Part shown: positions 1-9,185 of the stretch, in pieces
Layout of the letters: each line of letters starts with the position of its first letter
How positions within the stretch are numbered: position 1 is the first letter of the stretch
Assembly: GCA_036939975.1 (NCBI GenBank)
Contig: JALLPB010002262.1
Span: forward strand, 1 to 16,157
Source of the DNA: Cyclostephanos tholiformis
Taxonomy: Eukaryota; Bacillariophyta; Thalassiosirophyceae; Thalassiosirales; Thalassiosiraceae
DNA: 16,157 nt
Reading direction: 5' to 3'
Notes under the pieces: model-generated
Database searches by the model: none
Told to the model about the DNA's origin: nothing
The model's input: the letters and a program-made list of their open reading frames with translations, nothing else
Made by a program: the position numbers and the translations under genes

Positions 1-181
1 CAAGGGCATCGAGCCAAACAGCGTTGCAGTAAAACCACATAAGAGAGGGCTACTCCCTTCTTCACGCACCTGCGTGTACGTAGTAATCCTACGCTTGGTG
101 GCTTAGAAAGGTTTGCAATATGCAGACCGGGGGTAAAGTTCGAAGGACATCTCTAACCTCTAGAAATGCCGAGAGCAATAG
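1..181 (-). other. 3' flank of element A, probable 3' UTR
   Basis: This stretch lies downstream of the ORF2 stop codon at 182-184 on the minus strand, so it is probably 3' UTR and perhaps flanking DNA. I see no poly(A) tail, simple-repeat tail or target-site duplication. A small perfect inverted pair, CGTAG at 79-83 and CTACG at 89-93, could form a 5-bp stem, but it is too short to call a structured RNA. Confidence 0.4.
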
Positions 182-1969
182 TTACCTGCCCTCCTCTCTT
201 GTGTTAACACTTTGCACCATATGTCCAGACTCCCGACTTGCCCTGAGTATGTAATGTTTCCGTGCCATTTGAATAGCCAGTAGCCAATAATGTTGCCGTT
301 CGCCCGAGGAGGTTGACATCTCCTCCAGGTTAACTTCAGCCAAGTATTTATCCTCCTCCAACAGACCTGCGTTGCCTAGTTCCTGTTGATGCTCAATTTC
401 CACTAGTAATTCTTCCTTTTCTGCCGTTGCTATTGTGCCAGACACCGGATCATGCACAATGTAGTTTCGGTACAGCCATTGCCCGTGTGTTATCTCAAGC
501 AAACAGGTGATCAGGCCTGTGCACCATTTGTCCATACTTGTGCGCGACCCATTGACAGCAATGTACTGCCGCTGAGTGGATGTGATCTCCTTTGATATCA
601 TCCCCTCGAGGAACCATCTCCATCCAATCTTATCCTGTGATAGTGCCATCTGTCTGAACCTGAGCGGAGCATCCACTATTGCCTCCTCCATTGTGATTGT
701 TCCCCGCCGTCGAACGTATTCCACAATACTGTCAGTCAAATCTGGGTCTGTGTCTGCCTTCTGTAGCCACTGCTTGAGAGCAGTTGTGCCCAGCTGGAAT
801 GCCTCCACCCGACCCGCTTCCGGACAAAGTAGAACATGTGTTGCGGTCTCTACGTGGATTGTGCAGCAGGGGCACTTATCACTCCACCCATCACGCCGAC
901 GCATAATTTTGTTCGTTGCCGCTATATTCATCACTTGCTTACATGCCCATACCTGAAACAGTCGGGGAACCTCCCCATTCAAGGACCGATGAACATGAGG
1001 CCAGTCAACCTCGTCGAACGCATCCGTGAACATCCTGCTTGTCTGGTGAAAGAAGGACTGTGCAATCTGACGTCCAGCTGCGTAACGTATATGTGCACCC
1101 GTATCCGAAGTCATCTTCTTCCCTTCGACGAACATACAAATAGGTTCCAGCAGGAAAGCCTCCTGCAGAGGAGGATTCATCACATCCTGAGAGCGTAATA
1201 TATCCTTTGCGCCGGCGTCACATGCTGAATTAAGTTGGGCGGCCCGGGTCAAATCATCCCACCGAGTGTGATCGTCCTGGTGCGCCTCAACGTGCCGGAA
1301 CTCCCGATGGAAGGATAAGCTAGTGCAGTTGACCATGATGGTTTTAAGAATGTCCGAGTGCCGGCATCGGGACGGAATACGATAAGGAGGAGGTTTAGCC
1401 ACGCGGCCCATGGTGCCTATGCAGTTGGAATATATTACAGCCTTTCCGCCCAGGCCAGGTGACACCGTTTTGACCGCTAGGAAAAGCAGGTGAACTGCCA
1501 TCAACCCCAGAAGTTCCCCACGATACGCATTAGCCGCCACTGATGCCTCTGCAAATGCCCCAGCCAGTCGACCCCGACCCTTAGTACATTCCACAACGAA
1601 GGCAGCGGAGCATAGCTCCGGGTAGTGCTCCTTTATGTAGGACCCGTTGGTCGCCGCCACTAGACTGTTGTCTCCAATGGCTTGGACAATCCACTCAGTG
1701 CCGCCTGTGACCACGAGGGCATCCCATACCCAAGTATGTCCCCACCCTCGCAGAACGTCTAAGAAGTCAGTGGGGGGGCTCGGGCGGATGGGGGGAGGTG
1801 CAGTGGAACAGACTTTCTTTGTCCCCCCCATCCCTTCCTCCACCGTAGCCATGTGGCCGCGCATTTTGCCAGAGCGACTGGTGCGTATATGACCTTCCCC
1901 GTCAGATATGTCCGTACACTTCGACTTGGTTCCCATTTTGCCTATATAATCTGCCTCTACTCTCCACAA
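182..1969 (-). pseudogene. Element A ORF2, RNase H domain and C-terminal CCHC region
   Basis: The first codon at 1969 is TTG and not a real start. The frame is open back to 1996 and is entered by a frameshift near 1905-1925. The RNase H fold begins with VAATNGSYIKEHYP. The first catalytic Asp position is Asn (codon 1646-1648). GELLGLMA keeps the Glu (1514-1516). IYSNCIGTM has Asn at the third acidic position (1424-1426). AHQDD keeps the last acidic site near 1274-1279. Further on, C366-x2-C369-x8-H378-x3-C382 (about 874-824) forms a CCHC motif typical of LINE C-termini. The remaining 210 residues include LSQDKIGWRWFLEGM and HGQWLYRN. The stop is at 182-184. Confidence 0.85.
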
Positions 1970-3002
1970 TTCTCCACTCCCACCGTTTGTGTCCGTTTAC
2001 TCTGAATGCACCCAGACTAGCCTGCGCAGGCCAATGTAACACAACCTGCGCAATAGCCCGACACCAGAGCTCCATGTCCGGGGCGGTCACCTCTTTGCGT
2101 GGGAATTTCATCGAAGACCAGTGTTCTCCGGGCCGGCGTTTCTGTAGGTAGCATTTGTCCACTGAGCCGCCGCCAGCTCCTAGGATGTCCGAGAGGAAGA
2201 GAACCTGTTGGTGTTTTCTAACACGATTTAGAATCGCGAGCTCATCCGTGGTGTACCCCCTGGCGATAAATCTAGACATTAGCCAATCATCACCCTTTCG
2301 AGGGTAGCACGCCTGCAGATTATTCACCAATAGGGTAAATCCAAAGAAGCTGACCTTTTCCCAGACCCTCTTTAGCCATGACGTGGTAACCCAGTCTCCA
2401 AAGTGCTCATAGGAGACTTGAAAGGGTTGGAATGAAAGGCCCAGGTCCACCATCAGGAGTTCCAGCGAGGTCTGCAGCTCCGTGCCAATAGCAGTTCAAC
2501 AGCCGTAATGCATGAGCAGTTTATTAGCCTGCTCTAGCGTTGCCTCCACCCCCGGGTGTGGGAAGCCTGCGCCATAAAATCCGCGATCAAACTGCCGGAT
2601 GCCCCGATTGGCCTTGCTTACAATCCCACCAAGGGGCAGCATTTTTCCGTACAGAGGCATCATAACCGAGTCCAACTCTGAGAGTGTGGCCATGCTACAA
2701 CAGAGGCCATATTTGACCGAAGGCCACATCTGATGATCCACACTAAACCACGTCATGCTACAATGAAGTCGGCCGGCAGTTAGCGAATCAAACCATTTCT
2801 GAGCTCTTTCTTTCATCTGTCGTAGACTACCAGTACTATTCCCGGAGGAACAGGTGGTTATGCCGAGGGTTTTCTGTGCATTATCAACCGCAATGTGTGA
2901 AATAGGAGCCATTGTTCCATCCGGTAATGGGACGAACACTGCGGCGCCCTCATCCTCATGATGTGCAATGTATTGCCACCCCCCCCTTCTGTGTCCACGC
3001 AA
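1902..3002 (-). pseudogene. Element A ORF2, RT thumb and connection region
   Basis: After the G8 tract the coding sequence continues as GGWQYIAHHEDEG, VFVPLPDGTM and KTLGITTC, the usual post-palm region. It then passes RQLDRGFYGAGFPHPGVE and NKLLMHYGC before the TGA at 2496-2498. The same frame continues past that stop with LQTSLELLMVDLG, SFQPFQVSY and QQVLFLSDILGAGG, and ends with GRLYRQNGNQVEVY near 1910. No enzymatic residues are expected here. The region normally links the polymerase to RNase H. The next frame takes over between about 1925 and 1905. Confidence 0.78.
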
Positions 3003-3624
3003 AATCTATCAAATGATAAAAACACTTTTCTGGTTTAAGAGTCCCACCGGTAGCTATCAGCAGGCGACCCCAGTTCTCGATAGCCCGCTGGATCGCTGCA
3101 TGGACTTCCACAATCGACTCCTCTGCCTCCATGTTGATGTGTAGCAAATCGGTATCGTCGACATAGAGTATAGCCAACAGGCTGCGGCGTACTAGGGATA
3201 TCGGTGCCATAAAATGCGCACCGTGTCCTCTTGCACCGTGTGCCCATAATATCACGATACTAATCGCACACCAACCCGCGGGAGCTGCCCCGTTACCTTG
3301 ACCAAGTCCTTGTGTCTTAATTTAGATCGATGAGCTGGCAAACGTCTTAGAGTCCCCGTATGCCGTTCGCAGAAAGAATTTCATTTCTTGAATCGTTTTC
3401 AGCATGGCAGAGACTGCAGTGCTCTCGACTCCAAAGGATTGAAAGATAAGCGATGCCATGGCATGGGCAATCCGGTCGTAGCAGTTGGAAGCGTCAACGG
3501 AAGCAATAGCAGCCGGGGTGTGCATCTGATGGGCGATATCATAGAATAACATTTTTGCCAGGCCACCATCATCGGCAGTGCGATTTTGTTCGCTGAAAAT
3601 TTCTTCCGGGATGAGTTTATACCG
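2956..3624 (-). pseudogene. Element A ORF2, RT palm domain with YVDD active site
   Basis: The frame continues from the previous segment. Motif A reads SVDASNCYDR, with its catalytic Asp at 3493-3495. Motif B, QGLGQGNGAAPAGW, lies just after the TAA stop at 3322-3324. Motif C, YVDD, is at 3165-3154. IATGGTLKPEKC, equivalent to motifs D and E, follows. All three metal-binding Asp residues of the polymerase are therefore still encoded. The stop at 3322 interrupts STI-IKTQ and probably replaced a Glu codon. The segment ends at the G8 tract (2979-2986), after which the family sequence is in another frame. Confidence 0.88.
2979..2986 (-). repeat. Eight-base homopolymer (G8 on coding strand) at a frameshift
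   Basis: The plus strand has eight consecutive C. On the coding strand the frame before the tract gives FAWTQKGG and the frame after it gives GGWQYIAHH. Both sides match the LINE family, so the reading frame changes at this tract. The direction of the change equals one extra base. It could be real slippage mutation or a sequencing or consensus error. Confidence 0.7.
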
Positions 3625-4968
3625 TCATGCATTATCCAGCATCCGGACTCCATAGACCTCTTTGTTCATTGCATTGAAGTCTGCCTCCATTAGGAGAATT
3701 GCCCGTAGCTTAGAAACGAGTCGTACACCAAACATTTTTTCCAACATCACCGAGAGACCTTTTGACCACCGTTCCAGCGCGATACCCTTCTTCAGGGCAA
3801 GCGAGACCCACAATGAGTGAAATTGGGAGATATAGTTGCAGTCTGTACCCGCAACGTAATGGCCAAAATGTAAGCCGGATATGGACGAGGAGATTTCCTT
3901 CTTCACTGACCTCCACCGATGTTTCCAGCGTTCTTGTGAGATGGTGCCGTTAACCGAATCCGATGGTACTTTCTCCCGGGTATGCGCAATCTCCTCAAAC
4001 AGATCCTTCGTGGCAGCATCCATCTCCGGCGGAAAGTCATATGTTCCGTCCAGAACAGATTGGGCGATAGGAGATGTGGCGCAGTATCCAAATTGGCCGC
4101 GGAGTGCTCCTTGACAGATCGGAGCCTCCTCCACTAGGTTATAACGCTTACGGTGAACCTCATTGAATATTGCTTCCTGCACGTCCTCTTCAGTCTCAAA
4201 GTCCAGCACCCCTCCAGCCCCATCTTCAACTTGCACCGCTCGCACACTTTGGCCACGTACGTGTTTCCTGAGTGCGTAGTTGAGTCGGCGCCAGAATGCT
4301 TTGTCCTTTTCACGTTTGATAATAGCAAGGATATTTCGTTCTGCGGTTTCATCCGCTCGGTCCTGCACCGCCTCGAGACAGTTTGTCAGGTGTTGCCGCC
4401 GGTGGCGTTGCCCGTGTTTTTGAAAGTAATTACACTTCTCTTTACAGATCACCAGGCGTAGTTTGATGTTGTCTATGGTGAGCTGGAATGGAGCGTTGAT
4501 TTGGCATTGCCTTGCAGTGCGGCATAGATTGCCGTAGTTCCGTAGTTTTCCATTATGCCACCATAGAAGGGAGCGGTAGACTTGGCACCTTCGGATCCAT
4601 AACGAGGCTTCCAGGGAGAAGGGAATCCGACCGGACTTTATCTGGCGACATTTCTTCTCCACGTGTTTCATATACGCCTCCCCCTCCTGGTCTAGTTTGT
4701 TAAGCATCTGAGCCATCTCTGATGTTGAAGTGCCCGACAAAGCCACGGCTTCCATACGTTCCAAGAGCCGATCCCGGAGGATATTCCGATGGAGTGACTT
4801 ATTGTACCGATCTGCACAGCCATGAATCTTTGTGTTGAGTCTGCGTAGCGTGGGACGGACCACTGTAGTCATACCTGAGCCGACTAATGTAGTGGTGGCG
4901 AAGTCAATAACAAAGAGTTGGTGATCCCCTATGCCAAACCCGACGGGCATCATGCATGCATTAGTCAC
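3625..4968 (-). pseudogene. Element A ORF2, end of EEP domain, connector and N-terminal part of RT
   Basis: This 447-codon stretch has no internal stop. The first ATG at 4968 is not a real start, because the frame is continuous with the preceding segment. It opens with the last EEP motif (GIGDHQLF). A long basic, helix-rich connector follows, with SGRIPFS, LWIRRCQVYRSLL and FWRRLNYALRKH. The N-terminal RT motifs come next: SSSISGLHFGHYVAG, LALKKGIALERWSKGL and SKLRAILLMEADFN (about 3714-3676), the counterpart of the KLRPI-type fingers motif. It ends at TGA 3625-3627 after MLDNA. The next codons read RYKLIPEE, so a CGA to TGA change is likely. Confidence 0.85.
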
Positions 4969-4986
4969 AGTGATGTTGCCGGTGGC

Positions 4987-5340
4987 CTAAACCCCGTCGA
5001 TAGGCTCACTTCCACGAAAGTACGTTGCACCCAGCTGCCGCGCGGTGAATTCCCCAACTACCTCCTTCATGCCAAGACCGTCCAGTTCTGTTAATTGCCG
5101 CCCCAGTCCTCCATGATAGATATTTTCATTGGCATCTAAACACAGGATAAGCTGTTCACCGTCCCTGCGCCATTGCTTCATCTGACGAAGGAGATCCTCC
5201 TGAAAGTGAGCGCAAGGACAGGTGTTATCTTTCATTTTGTTGATCAAGTGTCGCCGATGTTGCTGATATACCGTGCCTGAGTCCTTCTTCTTATTTATGC
5301 ATGGGGAATATCTGCAAATGATTCTAGTAAAATCCTATCT
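4987..5340 (-). pseudogene. Element A ORF2, second half of EEP endonuclease
   Basis: This frame is open from about 5340 to the TAG at 4987-4989. The part before the methionine at 5247 includes RIICRYSPC and DSGTVYQQHRR. The catalytic-type motif LDAN lies at 5139-5128, and the segment ends with GATYFRGSEPIDGV directly before the stop. In relatives I recall a Trp at this point, so TGG to TAG is the likely lesion. The next segment, in the same frame, supplies the closing GDH motif of the EEP fold at 4929-4921. Loss of this Trp codon alone would separate the nuclease from the RT. Confidence 0.8.
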
Positions 5341-5615
5341 TCTCCGGCAAACCTCATATATGTCCAACGACCCAGGCCAAGATCGTCTTGGCCAGATCCC
5401 TCCGGATCAAACTGCTGTAACAGGTTGCCATAGCTCATCACTACTGTGCACCCTCTTGGTATTTTCCAACTGACTAGTGGGCATTGTGAGACTCGATCGC
5501 CCGTAAATCCATCTCCCCCCGTTAAACATTTGACGGAAGCCATTTCGATTCGCCTTGTGCCGTAGATTCTGACGATGTTCGTTATAGCAGACCACATCGG
5601 CTTGGAGGTCATCAA
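5295..5615 (-). pseudogene. Element A ORF2, central EEP piece in shifted frame
   Basis: Only about 5455 to 5340 of this open frame looks genuinely coding. It carries GCTVVMSYGNLLQQFD and then DDLGLGRW, which fit the middle of diatom LINE endonucleases as I remember them. Upstream of 5455 this frame is a shadow of the preceding segment. Downstream of about 5340 the family sequence (RIICRYSPC, NKKKDSG) returns in the original frame. The two shifts therefore compensate each other and leave a short misread stretch of about 115 bases. Exact shift points cannot be fixed by eye. Confidence 0.65.
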
Positions 5616-5943
5616 TGACCCTTCGAGCCTTTTCTAGTTTCTCATTCTGACATGATAGCATCAATTGCAGCCCATTGAGGTTTTCATATATGAGCCGCGT
5701 GATCCCCTCTCCCTTCTTCCCTGGAGGCACCCCATGTACCTCTAGTAGGTAGTCTGACACCCCCCTAATTTCATTTCTTAGTTGTTCTTTTACGATTACT
5801 CGACCCTCTTCATCATCCCCTGCAATGGGACACCTAACAGTCCCCATCTCATCAATAGCTTCATCCATAAGGCGTTCATCCTCCAACTCTTCGTAGGACT
5901 TGCTGCATTGATAACGGAGTGCTCAATGGTCCAGTGCGGTCAT
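5407..5943 (-). pseudogene. Element A ORF2, N-terminus and first half of EEP endonuclease
   Basis: The first ATG in this frame is at 5941-5943, shortly before the in-frame TGA at 5923-5925. After that stop the frame is open from 5922 to 5407. The open frame also extends upstream to 6069, with coding-like sequence such as IQLIDEYGTRRY, so the true start is unclear. EEP features are ENLNGL at 5685-5668, where the Asn is a usual EEP active-site position, followed by a helix-rich LEKARR segment and ADVVCYNEH, where the Glu fits the metal-binding position. After about 5455 the frame stops resembling the family, and the homologous sequence continues in another frame. Confidence 0.8.
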
Positions 5944-6173
5944 CACATTTTGATGGAGAGTCACTCCCAGTCGCCCCCACTGTTTAATGTATCGGCGAGT
6001 TCCATACTCATCGATCAATTGAATACGGCGGTTGCTTTCACATAAATTCCTAAACCGACATGCACGTTGCTAACTCCGCTGACGTTTAGCTGTGCCAACC
6101 CCCCCACACAAACCACTTGACGTCTCTGTCCGCTTTGCCCTCCCCGTGGTGGAGGGAGGGTAGCTGGAATGGA
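5944..6173 (-). other. Region between ORF1 and ORF2 of element A
   Basis: ORF1 stops at 6174-6176. Downstream on the same strand the ORF2 frame opens after a TAG at 6070-6072. Between 6069 and 5944 that frame reads plausible ORF2 protein, including IQLIDEYGTRRY and WGRLGVTLHQN, with no ATG until 5943. ORF2 may once have started upstream through a now shifted or mutated start. The true spacer is then only about 100 bases. I see no hairpin or reinitiation motif that I can defend. Confidence 0.45.
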
Positions 6174-8405
6174 CTATTTGCCGCCGGCCGGCGTGGATTG
6201 CTCTTCCTCAACACTAGAGTTGTCTACAGACAATTCGTCGGAGAACAACGTGGTGTCATCACTCCCCTCACTATCTCCATTGGAGGAGGCGTCATCTTCA
6301 CTTGAAGCAATCTCGAACATTGGCTGATCGGCATTTAAAGGGTTGGCTGCGGAGGCCGAGTTACCTGGGCGTAGTTCGACACATGGCTCAGGTATATTGT
6401 CATTATTCCCCTCATTTGCGCCATGCACAGTTTGGACACTGCGAGCGCTGCCAAGTTGGAAACACATTTCGGGTGCGGTGTACGCCTTCTTAGTCGTCTT
6501 GCCAGTGTCGGCCGCCAATTTCTCGGCAAGGACATCTTGGAAGAAGGGAAGAGACCATACATCAGCAAGCACACCATCCTGTTCCTCATCGCGAGGAGTG
6601 GTGAGGATGTGCGTGGCATTATCATACGTGCAAAGGGGCGCCTCTGTCGTCAGCCCTGCATCCATGGATCTCCGGAGGAGGGACTTAGTGAAGAGGGCCG
6701 AAGCGCCAAATGTGGGGAGTACGTGATACAGATAGCCTGCTGGCTGTTTGTTGAACATTTCAAAACTACTCTCAGCGAGCGGAGTGTTTGGAATGATCAT
6801 ATCCACTGGACCCTGGGGCCCACGCTGGTGCAGTTCCGCACACATGGGGTTGCCATCTGGCAGTTTCAGATATTTTAAGAGAGTCTGGCGTAGCGAGAGG
6901 CAACCAATTACGTTCCCCGAATTAGGACACGTCACCTCAGCCGATGCCTCAAGATCCGTAATGCCGTGGACCTGGACACTCGTGAGACTCATATTGTAAT
7001 TGGTGTGATCCTGAGACATCCGCACGAATCGGCTAATGTCCCCCTTTGGGGAATCCCAATCCACTGTTTCGGTGATGTGCGTGTGTCCACCCCAGATGTG
7101 GGCGGCCAGTTTGTTATCTTTGATATAGCAGATTAACGCCTGTAGAAAAGGGATAGTCTTAGTGTCGCATTCAATTAGGTGCGCACGCTGTGCCTCCTGC
7201 ATCTCACGCGAGTAACCGCTAAAACTGGTGCCGGGTTGTCCTGGGAGCTTTGGGACGCCCCAACGAATGTTGATGTCTGGGAGAGGAGAGAACTTTAATT
7301 CATCAGGAAGCGTGACGTCGTCTTTCATGCCCTGAAGGGCTTCCTCGAGGAGGGAGGTCAGTTCGCCCCGGATAGTCGTGATGTCATTGAATGTGTAGAG
7401 GAAGTAAATAATGAATGGGGTCGACGTTTCTTCGCACTGGAGTTGCTTCTTCCGAAAATAGAACCCCCCTGCGCGACCAAATTTGTGTGCTATGCGGGAG
7501 ATGATGATATCAGGTTCTACATCTGTTGAAAATAACATCGTTGGGTATACGCTAGGATCGAGGGTATCAGGCTCATCTTTCCCTTTCCCTTCCTTCCTCT
7601 TATCATTGTTCTTCTTTGGCTGGAAAGCCTTCGCATTATGCCCCACCGGAGCGTATGCCAAGAATACAGTCATGTTAGTGCTCATTTCCGACTTGGAGCC
7701 GAGCGGCTTGGCTCCCCCGGACTCATCAACCGCGTGCATGATTGCCAGAGGGTCGACCAGCTGAATGTTTTCAAGGAGATTCCCGATGTGCTTAACGTAG
7801 GCATTATATTTGTCCTCGCCCTTGAGTTCAAGCCCTGCCTCGTAGAACACTCGCTCAAAGTTGTAATCCTTTGCAGAGGATGCAGTTGCGACTGGGTGTG
7901 TTGCGAATGAGCTCTGTTTGAGGTTCGAACCGGTGCGATTGTGCTTCGTCGGTTTATCATCCTTTGTAGCTTTGCTTTTTTTAACTTTCTTCTTTTTGGG
8001 AGATTTCACAATGTCATTGACCTGGTCTTCCTCCATTGCTGTGCCATTTTTTCCGGCCGGCTTCTCAACTTCCTGGCCTATATGGCCGATGAGGAGTGAA
8101 TTAAGATTGGGAGCGGAGGGAGGGGAGATAACGGGAGGTCGAGGGTCCGAGTTTGCCACTTCGTTGTAGCTTCCATCGTTCGCCAATCCCCCTTCCTTCT
8201 CCTTCTGAAGAGTCGTGGCTGCCATTGCCGCATCTTCCTGGCGGCGCCTCGCAGCATCGTTAGCACGTGTAGTCCGGGGGGGCATAATTCGTGAGGGGCA
8301 ATGGAAGGACGATGGAAAAGGGAGATAGAACGTGACCAGGAAGGCGACGATGACAACGAGACTGATGGTTGTGAACCTCGGTTTAATTGCTGTTGTTCGT
8401 TTCAT
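6174..8405 (-). CDS. Element A ORF1, gag-like protein (743 aa, intact)
   Basis: The open frame runs from ATG 8403-8405 to TAG 6174-6176 with no break. I recognise no catalytic domain. The first 40 residues contain a hydrophobic run (about 14-32) that looks like a membrane anchor. A second ATG at 8283-8285 starts MPPRTTRANDAARRR, which resembles the usual soluble ORF1 start, so the shorter 703-residue form may be the true one. A very basic KKKKVKK stretch lies near residues 135-145, as in nuclear-targeting or RNA-binding signals. The conserved-looking core includes PSVYPTMLFSTDVEPDIII, AHKFGRAGGFYF and PFIIYFLYTFND. The C-terminus is Ser/Asp/Glu-rich. Position and strand suggest the RNA-binding ORF1 of the same element. 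A domesticated or host protein is a less likely alternative. Confidence 0.8.
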   Translation of the reverse strand: MKRTTAIKPRFTTISLVVIVAFLVTFYLPFPSSFHCPSRIMPPRTTRANDAARRRQEDAAMAATTLQKEKEGGLANDGSYNEVANSDPRPPVISPPSAPNLNSLLIGHIGQEVEKPAGKNGTAMEEDQVNDIVKSPKKKKVKKSKATKDDKPTKHNRTGSNLKQSSFATHPVATASSAKDYNFERVFYEAGLELKGEDKYNAYVKHIGNLLENIQLVDPLAIMHAVDESGGAKPLGSKSEMSTNMTVFLAYAPVGHNAKAFQPKKNNDKRKEGKGKDEPDTLDPSVYPTMLFSTDVEPDIIISRIAHKFGRAGGFYFRKKQLQCEETSTPFIIYFLYTFNDITTIRGELTSLLEEALQGMKDDVTLPDELKFSPLPDINIRWGVPKLPGQPGTSFSGYSREMQEAQRAHLIECDTKTIPFLQALICYIKDNKLAAHIWGGHTHITETVDWDSPKGDISRFVRMSQDHTNYNMSLTSVQVHGITDLEASAEVTCPNSGNVIGCLSLRQTLLKYLKLPDGNPMCAELHQRGPQGPVDMIIPNTPLAESSFEMFNKQPAGYLYHVLPTFGASALFTKSLLRRSMDAGLTTEAPLCTYDNATHILTTPRDEEQDGVLADVWSLPFFQDVLAEKLAADTGKTTKKAYTAPEMCFQLGSARSVQTVHGANEGNNDNIPEPCVELRPGNSASAANPLNADQPMFEIASSEDDASSNGDSEGSDDTTLFSDELSVDNSSVEEEQSTPAGGK

Positions 8406-8828
8406 GGTTGTTTGGTGACTATTTTAGGAATACGCAACTGCTGAGTCAAAAATTTAGGGATTATCCATTGGGATTTGATGGCTTTTTGTAGCTAGCACTT
8501 GTGTTGTAGTTTTCCTTGTTACTTTTGGTTTTCCGCACCACTACAATGTGGCGCGGGGAGTTTTTTTGTTTGTGGCAATGACAACACAGCCGGACGGTGA
8601 TGTGTTCGAGGCTTTTGTCGGCAACCGCAGCAGGCACGAAGTCGCGAGAACAATCCAAAGATGTAAAATAATTTTGTCGATATCGCCGTGCCCTATTTGA
8701 CGATGGGGAACGGCGGAGAGTCCAGCGTGATAGTAGATTGTATTTAGTTAGTGTTGTGCAATTCCTATGTAGAAATCATGTAGACTGTGGTACGAAAGGA
8801 AGCAGAGTAGTTGGTGTTGGTGACTTGT
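8406..8828. other. Non-coding interval: 5' region of element A and 3' region of element B
   Basis: These bases lie between the ORF1 start of element A and the stop codon of element B, both on the minus strand. They should hold the 5' UTR and promoter of A and the 3' UTR of B. The junction cannot be placed by eye. A 65-codon minus-strand frame (8461-8658) has low-complexity Lys/Asn/Ser content and no family resemblance, so I do not call it a gene. I find no TATA box, tail or target-site duplication with confidence. Confidence 0.4.
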
Positions 8829-9185
8829 CTAAACGAAAAGTCTTCTTTCCCCATCCCAACATAGTGCAAAAAGGGGTCGGTCAATGATAAACCTGGCAAT
8901 GGTCATCCTTTGAACTCCAATATAATGGTCGATCGTCTTAAGGCCCACAGCCTTTAGTACTTCCTTTGAGTTTGGGTATGTCCACGTCCCATCTGGATTT
9001 CATGTGGGCTCCATGCCCACCATATGTTGGACAGCCCTAATATGAAACTCCACAAGGCTTTTTAAATTTGCAGGAGACAGTTTCCACATTTCACTCCCAA
9101 ATAGCAGCACAGCCTGCACAGTTGCTTTGTAAAAAACACCACAAACCTTAGGCAAAGCATTCTGTGCCCTCAACACACGTGAAAC
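8829..9185 (-). pseudogene. Element B, C-terminal tail of RT polyprotein
   Basis: This is the same frame as the preceding segment after its TGA. It reads VSRVLRAQNALPKVCGVFY and KATVQAVLLFGSEMW, the well-known region after the FKYLG motif in LINE RTs, then LKSLVEFHIRAVQHMVGMEP. A second TGA at 9000-9002 falls between MEPT and NPDGTWTYPNSKEVL, probably a former Arg CGA. The frame then reads VGLKTIDHYIGVQRMTIAR and IIDRPLFALCWDGERR before TAG at 8829-8831. Whether that TAG is the original end is uncertain, since relatives may extend further. Confidence 0.78.

Larger units (their letters stand above)
182..6069 (-). pseudogene. Element A ORF2, complete decayed polyprotein (EEP nuclease - RT - RNase H - CCHC)
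   Basis: The ancestral ORF2 must be read across frames. One minus-strand frame carries most of it from 6069 to about 2985. It is interrupted by stops at 5923-5925 (TGA), 4987-4989 (TAG), 3625-3627 (TGA) and 3322-3324 (TAA), and by an out-of-frame piece between about 5455 and 5340. The frame moves at a G8 tract (2979-2986), meets a TGA at 2496-2498, and moves again near 1905-1925 into the frame that ends at 182. On both sides of every lesion the translation continues with recognisable family sequence, which is the main evidence that these are breaks in one gene. In LINEs this protein nicks DNA and copies the element RNA into the target. This copy cannot make it intact unless the lesions are assembly errors. 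Confidence 0.85.
1..8660 (-). mobile_element. Element A: near full-length two-ORF non-LTR (LINE-like) retrotransposon, ORF2 decayed
   Basis: ORF1 (6174-8405) is followed downstream on the same strand by an EEP nuclease, RT, RNase H and CCHC series, the order expected of an EEP-type LINE. Recognisable motifs are ENLNGL and LDAN of the EEP fold, the RT motifs SVDASNCYD, QGLGQGNGAAPAGW and YVDD, and an RNase H fold. No long terminal repeats, integrase or protease are seen. Both outer limits are estimates. The 3' end lies within or beyond bases 1-181, and the 5' end lies somewhere between 8406 and 8828. The composition is moderate in GC and differs clearly from element C. I infer a silenced, ageing insertion because ORF2 has about nine disabling changes. 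Confidence 0.85.

Noticed and set aside
79..93. Five-base inverted repeat that could be a terminator-like hairpin
   Set aside because: It is too short, has no U tract, and the context is eukaryotic 3' UTR. Chance is likely.
95..160. A-box-like TGGCTTAGAAAG and B-box-like GTTCGAAGGA suggesting a tRNA or tRNA-derived SINE
   Set aside because: The bases flanking GTTCGAA do not pair to form a T stem, and no acceptor or anticodon stem can be drawn.
8461..8658. Small 65-codon minus-strand open frame upstream of ORF1
   Set aside because: It has low-complexity composition, no homology I recognise and no coding context. It lies in the expected 5' UTR of element A.
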